5,509 nucleotides of DNA from an uncultured Phycisphaerales bacterium (GTDB lineage Bacteria; Planctomycetota; Phycisphaerae; Phycisphaerales; UBA1924): the NCBI GenBank assembly GCA_937891445.1, contig CALAFV010000310.1, positions 1 to 5,509 of the forward strand, read 5' to 3'. Both the position numbers and the translations under genes were made by a program. The notes under the pieces were generated by a model, which searched no databases, was not told where the DNA came from, and was given only the letters and a program-made list of their open reading frames with translations. This document shows positions 1 to 5,509 of this stretch, piece after piece. How positions within the stretch are numbered: position 1 is the stretch's first letter; every line of letters begins with the position of its first letter.

Positions 1-938
1 ACGAGCGACCTCGCGTACTCCGCGGTGGTCGCCAGCCTGTCCAGATCAACGCCCGTTTCGTACCCGGACTCGTGAACCGTTCTCACGAGCAGTTCCGTCG
101 AGATGTTCCCCGGCGCCCGCTTGCCGGGCGTGGAGGCGTACGGGCAGCCGCCAAGGCCGGCGACCGAACCATCGAAGGAGCGGATGCCCATGTCGAGCGC
201 CACCTTCACGCATTCGGCGGCGCGGCCGAAAGTGTCATGCAGGTGCAGCGTGATGGCTCGCTCGCCCGGAGCAGCCCGCCCCAGCCATTGTTCGCCGACG
301 CGATCAAGCACGGAACGAAGCATGTTGGCCACGGACTCGGGGGTGCCGGCGCCGATCGTGTCGCCAAGGTCCAGTTCGTCCACGCCCGCGTCCACCAGCA
401 GACCGGCGACGGCCGCGACGTTCTCAGGGGCGATCGCTCCCTCAAACGGGCAGGCGATAGCGCACGAGATGTAGCCGCGCACGAGGATCCGCTCCGCTTT
501 GGCCATCGCGATCACCGGTACGAAGCGCTCGATGGTCTCACGAATTCCTGCGTTCGTGTTGCGCCGCGAGAACGTTTCGGACGCGGCGGTGAAGACGGCC
601 ACCTTATCGAGCGGGCGAACCTGAGGGCCGACCCGGATCGCGGGTTGGGCGGCACGCATCGCGTTGAGCGCCGACTCCATCCCCTTCGCATTGGGCACCA
701 GCGCCGAGAACCGCACCCCATCGTGCTTGCTCTTTGCCGCCTCGGCAAGCACCTCGGATGCATCGCCAAGTTGGGGAACCCACTTGGCCGACACGAAACT
801 GGTCACCTCGACTTCGTCCACCCCGCAGGTGCACAGTTTCTCCACGAGGGTCGCCTTGTCGAGCGTCGGAACGAACCCCGGCTCGTTCTGCAACCCGTCC
901 CGCGGCGAGACGTCCGTGATGCGGACCCGTTCGGCCAT
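1..938 (-). CDS. Hydroxymethylglutaryl-CoA lyase, 3' end cut by window edge
   Basis: Cleaves 3-hydroxy-3-methylglutaryl-CoA to acetyl-CoA and acetoacetate, the last step of leucine degradation, in the cytoplasm. The reading frame starts at ATG 938 and stays open for 312 codons to the left edge. An in-frame TAA two codons upstream (942-944) fixes the start. The TIM-barrel DRE metallolyase motifs are all present: SPRDGLQNE at residues 11-19 (catalytic Arg13, metal ligand Asp14), VEVTSFVSAKWVPQL at 43-57 (Glu44), VRGYISC at 153-159, the metal-binding HLHDT at 232-236 (His232, His234), the catalytic cysteine in GGCPYA (Cys265), and Asn278 in GNIST. These match human HMGCL Arg41, Asp42, Glu72, His233, His235, Cys266 and Asn275. 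Compared with the usual family pattern there are two in-frame insertions, near residues 94-110 and between Cys265 and Asn278. Judged by family length, only about 10-20 residues are missing. It lies 47 nt downstream of argJ on the same strand. Homocitrate synthase and isopropylmalate synthase share the fold but lack the GGCPYA cysteine loop, so the call is firm. Confidence 0.95.
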   Translation of the reverse strand, partial: MAERVRITDVSPRDGLQNEPGFVPTLDKATLVEKLCTCGVDEVEVTSFVSAKWVPQLGDASEVLAEAAKSKHDGVRFSALVPNAKGMESALNAMRAAQPAIRVGPQVRPLDKVAVFTAASETFSRRNTNAGIRETIERFVPVIAMAKAERILVRGYISCAIACPFEGAIAPENVAAVAGLLVDAGVDELDLGDTIGAGTPESVANMLRSVLDRVGEQWLGRAAPGERAITLHLHDTFGRAAECVKVALDMGIRSFDGSVAGLGGCPYASTPGKRAPGNISTELLVRTVHESGYETGVDLDRLATTAEYARSL

Positions 939-945
939 GCCTTAT

Positions 946-951
946 TCCACC
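946..951 (-). promoter_or_regulatory. Weak ribosome-binding site of the HMG-CoA lyase gene
   Basis: On the minus strand GGTGGA lies 7 nt before ATG 938. It is an imperfect Shine-Dalgarno match but correctly spaced. Nothing resembling a promoter or terminator is visible in the 47-nt gap to argJ, which favours read-through from argJ. Confidence 0.5.
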
Positions 952-985
952 GATGCCCAGTGCCCAGTCCCCGGCGCCTTCCCCA

Positions 986-2269
986 TCACGTCGTGTAGTC
1001 CGCGTTGATTCTCACATACTCCGCCGACAGGTCGCACCCCATCATCCACGCCGACCCCGGCCCGTCGCCGACCGTCAGCACCATCTCGACGCGGTCGGCT
1101 CCCATCGCCGCCCGCAGGCGCGGGTCGCTCTTGTCCGTCCCCGTCGGCACGCCGCGGCGGTACACCTCCACGCCCCCGATCGTGAGCGACGTCGCCAACG
1201 GATCGAACGGCACCCCCGCGTTCCCCGCCGCGGTCACGATCCGTCCCCAGTTGGGGTCCTTTCCGTGCACGGCGCACTTCACCAGCGGTGAGTCCACCAC
1301 GCACCGCGCCATCCGCTCCGCGTCGCTCTCGCTCCGCGCCCCGCGCACCACCACGCGGAAGATGCGGCTGGCCCCCTCGCCGTCCTGCACGATCTGCTCC
1401 GCGAGTTGCTCACACAGGCTGTGCAGCGCGGCGCGGAAGCCGTGGTACTCCGGCATGTCCTCGTGCAGCGTGCGCCCCGGCGCGGCCCCGCTGGCCATCG
1501 CGATGACCGTGTCCGAGCAACTCGGGTGCGCATCGACGCTGATGCGGTCGAAACTCCCCCGCGCCGCCCACTCCAGCGCCTTCTGAAGCGCCCGGTGCTC
1601 AATCGCGGCGTCGGTCGTGATGAACGCAAGCATCGTCCCGTGCGGCGGGCCCCCGGACGCCGAGTCCAGTTGCGGCGCGATCATCCCCGAGCCCTTCGCG
1701 ATCGCCCCGATGTGCACCTGGTGTCCGAACAGTTCGATCTCCCGGTGGGCGCTCTTGGGCACCAGGTCGGTCGTCATGATCGACCTCGCCGCCGCCGAGT
1801 CCGCGTCTTCGCCTCGCGCCAGTTGCGACACCAGTTTCGGGATCGCTTCGACGATCCGCTCCACGGACAGCCGCCGCCCGATCACGCCCGTCGAGCAGGG
1901 GAGCACCTCCCGCACGGGGCACCCCAGGGCCCTCGCCACGGCCTCCATGCACATCTCGGCGTCGCGCACGCCCTCCTCCCCCGTCGCGGCGTTGGCCGCG
2001 CCGGCGTTGACCAGCACCGCCCGCAGCGCCGCTCCCTCCCCTCTGCCCGCCGCCTCGCGCCAGCGCCGCCCGATCAGGATCGGCGCCCCGACGACCGCGT
2101 TGCGCGTGAACACCGCCGCCGCCGACCGCCGCGGCTCGATCCGGTGCCCGCCCGCTCCCGTGCCCTCGGCCACCTCGTCACAAACGATCAGCGCAAGGTC
2201 CGACTTCCCCGACGGCTTGAGCCCCGCCGCGAGGCCGGCCGCACGGAATCCAAGTGGTCTGGTGATCAC
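986..2269 (-). CDS. argJ: Bifunctional glutamate N-acetyltransferase / ornithine acetyltransferase ArgJ
   Basis: Transfers the acetyl group from N-acetylornithine to glutamate in the cyclic arginine pathway. Some members also use acetyl-CoA, and the sequence alone does not settle which type this is. The start is taken as GTG 2269, giving 427 aa beginning MITRPLGFRAAG, which matches the normal family N-terminus. A TTG at 2305 would add 12 atypical residues and has no Shine-Dalgarno sequence. Using GTG numbering, the visible motifs are the oxyanion-hole CSTGVIG (125-131, Thr127-Gly128), AIAKGSGMIAP (189-199, Lys192), the predicted self-cleavage nucleophile Thr212 in HGTMLAF, Glu298 in DGEGASRI, GKDPNWGRI (336-344) and the C-terminal YVRINADYTT with Asn422. 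ArgJ precursors cut themselves before the Thr to give alpha and beta chains; here alpha would be about 211 residues and beta about 216. Odd points are a roughly 9-residue insertion just before Thr212, Gly instead of Ala before it, and VDAHPSCSD where the family usually reads VDGDTSTND. TGA stop at 986-988. No other arginine gene is in view. Confidence 0.96.
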   Translation of the reverse strand: MITRPLGFRAAGLAAGLKPSGKSDLALIVCDEVAEGTGAGGHRIEPRRSAAAVFTRNAVVGAPILIGRRWREAAGRGEGAALRAVLVNAGAANAATGEEGVRDAEMCMEAVARALGCPVREVLPCSTGVIGRRLSVERIVEAIPKLVSQLARGEDADSAAARSIMTTDLVPKSAHREIELFGHQVHIGAIAKGSGMIAPQLDSASGGPPHGTMLAFITTDAAIEHRALQKALEWAARGSFDRISVDAHPSCSDTVIAMASGAAPGRTLHEDMPEYHGFRAALHSLCEQLAEQIVQDGEGASRIFRVVVRGARSESDAERMARCVVDSPLVKCAVHGKDPNWGRIVTAAGNAGVPFDPLATSLTIGGVEVYRRGVPTGTDKSDPRLRAAMGADRVEMVLTVGDGPGSAWMMGCDLSAEYVRINADYTT

Positions 2270-2278
2270 TTCGAGAGT

Positions 2279-2282
2279 CTCC
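2279..2282 (-). promoter_or_regulatory. Ribosome-binding site that selects the argJ GTG start
   Basis: GGAG on the minus strand lies 9 nt before GTG 2269. The alternative in-frame TTG at 2305 has only GC-rich sequence without a purine Shine-Dalgarno upstream. This spacing, together with the fit of the resulting N-terminus to the ArgJ family, is why the shorter start was chosen. Confidence 0.6.
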
Positions 2283-2284
2283 GC

Positions 2285-2328
2285 CCGCCCTCCCCACGGC
2301 GGCAAGCGGAGCGCGGCGTGGGGGGCGG
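2285..2328. repeat. GC-rich inverted repeat between the LptD-like gene and argJ
   Basis: The arms are 2285-2298 (ccgccctccccacg) and 2317-2328 (cgtggggggcgg). They pair over 12 bp with a 2-nt bulge (2291-2292) and an 18-nt loop. In the minus-strand transcript the hairpin would form just after the stop codon of the LptD-like gene and end 2 nt before the argJ Shine-Dalgarno GGAG. No T-tract follows on the minus strand, so it is not a standard intrinsic terminator. Possible roles are partial termination, protection of the upstream message, or modulation of argJ translation; chance is also possible because the spacer is very GC-rich. Confidence 0.45.
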
Positions 2329-2335
2329 CACTACA

Positions 2336-5300
2336 TTAGCGCTGCAGCCGCTGGAGCCGCACCGGCCGCTCGGTGGTCCCCAGCGGCTCGAGGACGAGAC
2401 TGACGGAGAGGTCGTCCGTCAGGTTGTCGTAGTCCATTGACAGCCCCAGCGTCAGGGCCTGGAACCGCCGGCGCACCGTTCCGCCGTAAGCACGGAACTC
2501 GCCGGCGTCGGTGTCGTACGTGGCGTAGCCGTCCGCTGAGTACTTGCGGCTCAGCCGCGCGGCGGCGCCGACGTCGATGTACGTGATGTCGCGGGCGTTG
2601 ATGTACCGCAGTTCCGTGAAGGTCCGGAAGTCGGGCGAGTGCTCGAATGTTCCGCCGACGACCGTCCTCGCCGGCTGGTTGATCTCGAAGTCGTACACCG
2701 TGTTGAACACGAAGCCCACGGCGTCGGTGATCTGCCAGCGCAGGTCGGCGGTGAAGAAGTCGCCTCCCAGCAGCGAGTACTCGGGCCGGTACTCGACGAA
2801 CCGCGGGATCGGGCTCTCGCGGTCGCTGTCGCCGCTGGACGACACGTAGTCGAGATTCAGCGTCAGCACGTCGACGGTGCGCCACCGCCCCGGCCCGCCG
2901 CGCTTGGTCTGCCACGTCTGCTTCACCCCCGCGCGCACCGCCGCGCCCGTGGCCAGCGACTCGACGCTCTCGTCGTACACCGGCAACTCGGTCTGGTCGA
3001 GGTTCGACCCCGCGGCCCACACCGTCACGCTGGGCTCGACGATGTGCCGGATGCGGTGCAGGTCGAAGAACCCCGAATCCACCGAGTCGTCGATCCGCTC
3101 GATGCTCGTCGAGATGCGCACGCCGCCGCCGGCCCAGACCCGCGTCCGGTCGTCGTCATCCCCGTTGAAGTCCTCGAACCCCGTGTCGTACGCCGTGAAG
3201 CGCCCGACGGCGAAGGGGACGAACTTCAGCGGCCCGAAGTCCGCCGTGATGGAGACCTCGTGCCGCGTGTCGAATCGCGTCACCGGCTCCTGCGTCAGCC
3301 CCGCGGCTCGCAGCCGGTCGCTCAGCCGCTCGTCGGGCAGGATGCCGAAGGCGTCCAGCGCCCGCTGGTCCGTGTCGTACCCCAGTTGGCGGGCCGTCGG
3401 CTCCGTGAAGTTGAAGGCCAGGCGCGACAGCCGGTACTCGTGCGTCCACGTCAGCAGCCCCGGCGCCTTGCCGAACAGGTCGTCGGCCACGCGGGCGTAC
3501 CCGACTTCCGGCAGCCGGTCCACGTCGTACCCCTGCGACTGGAGCAGGTACTGGTTGGGCGTGAAGTCCATCACGTTCGCCTGCGCCAGCACCCAGAGCG
3601 ACGACTGTTCGTCCAGCCGCCGCAGGTACGCCGCGTTGGTGAACTCCCGCCGGTTGCGCGCCATGTCGCGGAAAAACGCGTCCACGAACGTCTCGTCCGA
3701 GACGTACGCCCCCTCCAGTTGCAGCGACCAGCGCTCGTCGATCTTCCAGAGGTGCTCGCCCAGCAGCAGCGACCGCGTGTCGTTCTCGCGGTTGATCTCC
3801 GCGCCGCTGGACAGTTCGTCCGTTCCGTCGTCTTCGATCAGCGTGTACCCGAAGAACGCGCCGCGCGAGTCTTCCCGCAGCCAGTGGACGCTGCCGCCCA
3901 GCGCGGCGCCGCGCTCGAAGTACCCGTCCACCAGCAGCCGCGCGTCGATCCCCTCCGGCGCCTGCACCCCCAGCAGCGCGAACGGGTCCCACGTCGTCCG
4001 CAGCGCCAGACCGCTGTTGCTGGAGTTTTCAAGCGCCACCGCTCGCAGCGGCATGCTTTCAACGTCCCCCGCGAACCGCGGCCAGTAGAAGAACGGGAGC
4101 GACCCGAACCGGAACGTCACGTCGTCCGCCCGCACCAGTGTCGAGTCCTGCTTCCCTCGTTCCCCCGGCACGTGCGTCACGGTGATCTCCGACGCCCCGA
4201 TCGAGAACGTCGGCTCGAAGAACCGCGAGTTGCTCAGGGTCGCGCCGCGGGCCGAGAACTGGTTCTCCCCCTCCTGCCGCATCGCCTTGGCCCGCACGTA
4301 CAGCGGCATCCCGACCTGCTCGTCATAGGTCCAGAAGACCGCTTCTACGGCCAGGGCCCGCTGGTTCTGCACGTCGTAGTAGATCCGCGGCGCCCGCAGC
4401 GTGTACTCGCCCTGGTTCGGATCGCGGCGCGTGGCGACGACGTTTCCCTCCAGGTACAGCCCGATCACGTCCTCCACGTTCGGGTTGGTCACCAGTTGTG
4501 TGGTGTCGCCCACGCGCAGGAAGGCCACGCCGCGCTCCGCGACGATCTCCACCATCTCCCCCTGCCCCGGGTTCACGTACTGAACCACCAGCCCCCCTGT
4601 GAAGATCAGTGCCCCTTCGCCCCCTTCCTGGCCACCGGCGAGCACGGCGTTCCCGTGTACCGGGTCCGGCGCGAACGTGATCCTCCCCTCGCCGAAGATC
4701 GGCTCCCCCGGCGCCCGCGGCGGCAGCCGCGTTCCTTCCCCCGTCACACGCTCCCCGGTCGCCAGCGGCGATTCGGGCTCGAACGGCCGGGCCGCTCCCG
4801 GCCGAATCGGCGCCTGCGGGTCAAACGGCTCGCGCGCCGGCGGCACAGGCCCCGCATCTTCTGCTACGCCGGCGACCTCACGCAGCAGCCTCGCCAGCCT
4901 CGCCTCGCCCTCGACCACCAGCGGATCGTCCGCCCGCTCCTGGCGCAGCAGGTCCGCCGCCAGCACCACGTCCCCCGCCACGATCCCCGTCACCAGCAGC
5001 CGGTCCCCCGACGCCGAGATGCCGGACTTCGCCGCCGGGTCGCCGACGCGGTCGAGGTACGCCGCCACCTGGTACACGGGGATCGACGGATCGTGCTCGG
5101 CCACGCCGATCTGCTCGATCCACACCGCCGCCCCCACCGCGCTGAACCGATACACCCCCAGTTCGATCCCCGCATCGCCCGTCAGCAGCAACCGTCGCGT
5201 CGGCTGCGACGCGGGATCCTCGGGCGCCTCTGTCCACGTCAGCGCTCGCGAGGCTCGCAGCCGCACGCCCCCCGGCTGCACGCCAGCGCCGATCGTCAGC

Positions 5301-5461
5301 CCCGCGAACGTCCGCCCCGTCAGCGGCGGCACGGCCCGTTCCGCCGCTCCATCCTGCCGCGGCAGGTCGATGCCGCTGTGCGCAACGCTCCCGCCCGTCG
5401 CGACGAGCATCGCCAGCAGGGCCGCGGCCGTCCGTGCACGCTGAGTTCGGTTCCTCTCCAT
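2336..5461 (-). CDS. LptD/OstA-like outer-membrane beta-barrel protein
   Basis: This 1041-aa protein is probably a lipopolysaccharide-assembly (LptD/Imp/OstA) family member that inserts LPS, or a related glycolipid, into the outer leaflet. Start ATG 5461; stop TAA 2336-2338. Residues 1-27 form a signal peptide: a basic RNRTQRAR, a hydrophobic TAAALLAMLV, and a likely signal peptidase I site after SVA (residue 27). There is no lipobox cysteine. Residues about 88-186 (GDAGIELGVYRFSA, AVWIEQIG) look like an OstA/LptA-type beta-strand domain. Residues 205-257 are a proline-rich linker. About 280-430 is a second OstA-like stretch (EGNVVATRRD, YTLRAPRIYYDVQNQRALAV). FGSLPFFYWPRFAGD at 452-466 resembles the conserved LptD segment where the barrel begins. 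Residues 470-1027 are alternating, aromatic-rich strands typical of a barrel, including RFDTRHEVS (729-737) and HIVEPSVTVW (806-815). There are no cysteines at all, unlike E. coli LptD, which needs two disulfides; it is also longer (E. coli about 784 aa). The family call rests on the domain pattern and local motifs, not an alignment, so another large barrel protein with an OstA domain remains possible. argJ follows after 66 nt. Confidence 0.8.
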   Translation of the reverse strand: MERNRTQRARTAAALLAMLVATGGSVAHSGIDLPRQDGAAERAVPPLTGRTFAGLTIGAGVQPGGVRLRASRALTWTEAPEDPASQPTRRLLLTGDAGIELGVYRFSAVGAAVWIEQIGVAEHDPSIPVYQVAAYLDRVGDPAAKSGISASGDRLLVTGIVAGDVVLAADLLRQERADDPLVVEGEARLARLLREVAGVAEDAGPVPPAREPFDPQAPIRPGAARPFEPESPLATGERVTGEGTRLPPRAPGEPIFGEGRITFAPDPVHGNAVLAGGQEGGEGALIFTGGLVVQYVNPGQGEMVEIVAERGVAFLRVGDTTQLVTNPNVEDVIGLYLEGNVVATRRDPNQGEYTLRAPRIYYDVQNQRALAVEAVFWTYDEQVGMPLYVRAKAMRQEGENQFSARGATLSNSRFFEPTFSIGASEITVTHVPGERGKQDSTLVRADDVTFRFGSLPFFYWPRFAGDVESMPLRAVALENSSNSGLALRTTWDPFALLGVQAPEGIDARLLVDGYFERGAALGGSVHWLREDSRGAFFGYTLIEDDGTDELSSGAEINRENDTRSLLLGEHLWKIDERWSLQLEGAYVSDETFVDAFFRDMARNRREFTNAAYLRRLDEQSSLWVLAQANVMDFTPNQYLLQSQGYDVDRLPEVGYARVADDLFGKAPGLLTWTHEYRLSRLAFNFTEPTARQLGYDTDQRALDAFGILPDERLSDRLRAAGLTQEPVTRFDTRHEVSITADFGPLKFVPFAVGRFTAYDTGFEDFNGDDDDRTRVWAGGGVRISTSIERIDDSVDSGFFDLHRIRHIVEPSVTVWAAGSNLDQTELPVYDESVESLATGAAVRAGVKQTWQTKRGGPGRWRTVDVLTLNLDYVSSSGDSDRESPIPRFVEYRPEYSLLGGDFFTADLRWQITDAVGFVFNTVYDFEINQPARTVVGGTFEHSPDFRTFTELRYINARDITYIDVGAAARLSRKYSADGYATYDTDAGEFRAYGGTVRRRFQALTLGLSMDYDNLTDDLSVSLVLEPLGTTERPVRLQRLQR

Positions 5462-5509
5462 CCGCTCCGTGGTGGTTCCTTGCTGTGGGCAGGTTGGGGG
5501 TGGGGTGGG
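5462..5509 (-). promoter_or_regulatory. Leader of the LptD-like gene, with candidate ribosome-binding sites
   Basis: On the minus strand GGAG (5465-5468) lies only 3 nt before ATG 5461, and AAGGAA (5476-5481) lies 14 nt before it. Neither spacing is ideal, so translation initiation may be weak or use an atypical signal. No better in-frame start exists close by: the next ATG (residue 18) would destroy the signal peptide. Further upstream (5491-5509) the minus strand is strongly C-rich. No -35/-10 pair is visible before the window ends, so the promoter probably lies outside. Confidence 0.4.

Noticed and set aside
954..967. Tandem TGCCCAG repeat in the argJ to HMG-CoA lyase spacer
   Set aside because: Only two 7-nt copies in a GC-rich spacer, with no dyad symmetry or known operator; likely chance.
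72..998. Plus-strand open frame of 308 codons opposite the HMG-CoA lyase gene
   Set aside because: The minus strand encodes all HMG-CoA lyase catalytic motifs; the plus-strand translation is Arg/His/Gly-rich and unlike a real protein.
2267..2305. TTG at 2305 as the argJ start
   Set aside because: It adds 12 residues not typical of ArgJ, lies in the hairpin loop and has no Shine-Dalgarno sequence. GTG 2269 has GGAG at 9 nt and gives a normal N-terminus.
2285..2328. Intrinsic terminator for the LptD-like gene
   Set aside because: The hairpin is strong but no run of T follows on the minus strand, so a standard Rho-independent terminator is not supported.
2331..2338. TAATGTAG at the end of the LptD-like gene: an ATG overlapping the stop and followed at once by TAG
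   Set aside because: A start-stop pair like this can arise by chance. No Shine-Dalgarno sequence is evident and it encodes nothing, so no claim is made.
1406..2440. Plus-strand open frame of 344 codons opposite argJ
   Set aside because: It is the antisense shadow of argJ and of the end of the LptD-like gene. Its translation is Arg/Pro/His-rich low-complexity sequence with no domain, as expected opposite GC-rich codons.
2877..4088. Plus-strand open frame of 403 codons opposite the LptD-like gene
   Set aside because: Ser/Arg-rich translation with no motif or plausible start signal. The opposite strand carries a coherent beta-barrel protein.

Overview
The window is a high-GC, almost fully coding stretch from a Gram-negative (diderm) bacterium. 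All three genes I can support lie on the minus strand and read from the right edge towards the left edge. In transcription order they are: (1) a large, cysteine-free LptD/OstA-like outer-membrane protein with a signal peptide, at 5461-2336; (2) argJ, the glutamate/ornithine N-acetyltransferase of arginine biosynthesis, at 2269-986; (3) a hydroxymethylglutaryl-CoA lyase, from 938 to beyond the left edge. The gaps are 66 nt and 47 nt, so co-transcription is plausible. The three products belong to unrelated processes: envelope lipid transport, arginine synthesis, and leucine/HMG-CoA breakdown.

The organism is probably a member of the Planctomycetes (Phycisphaerae-like) or another deep-branching high-GC diderm. 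This is an inference from the GC-rich codon use, the outer-membrane protein and the divergent but intact versions of ArgJ and HMG-CoA lyase. No ribosomal or other phylogenetic marker is present, so the assignment is weak.

Layout: 1-938 is the HMG-CoA lyase, lacking only its last residues. 939-985 is a short spacer with a weak ribosome-binding site. 986-2269 is argJ, best started at a GTG with a GGAG upstream rather than at the in-frame TTG at 2305. 2270-2335 is a spacer containing a strong GC-rich inverted repeat. 2336-5461 is the LptD-like gene. 5462-5509 is its C-rich (minus-strand) leader. I found no RNA gene, mobile element, CRISPR array or phage feature.

I do not see a new multi-gene system. 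The points worth a second look are within the proteins: a 9-residue insertion and a Gly-Thr junction at the ArgJ self-cleavage site, two in-frame insertions in the HMG-CoA lyase (one in the catalytic-cysteine loop), and a LptD-like protein without cysteines that carries an extra N-terminal OstA-like segment joined by a proline-rich linker.
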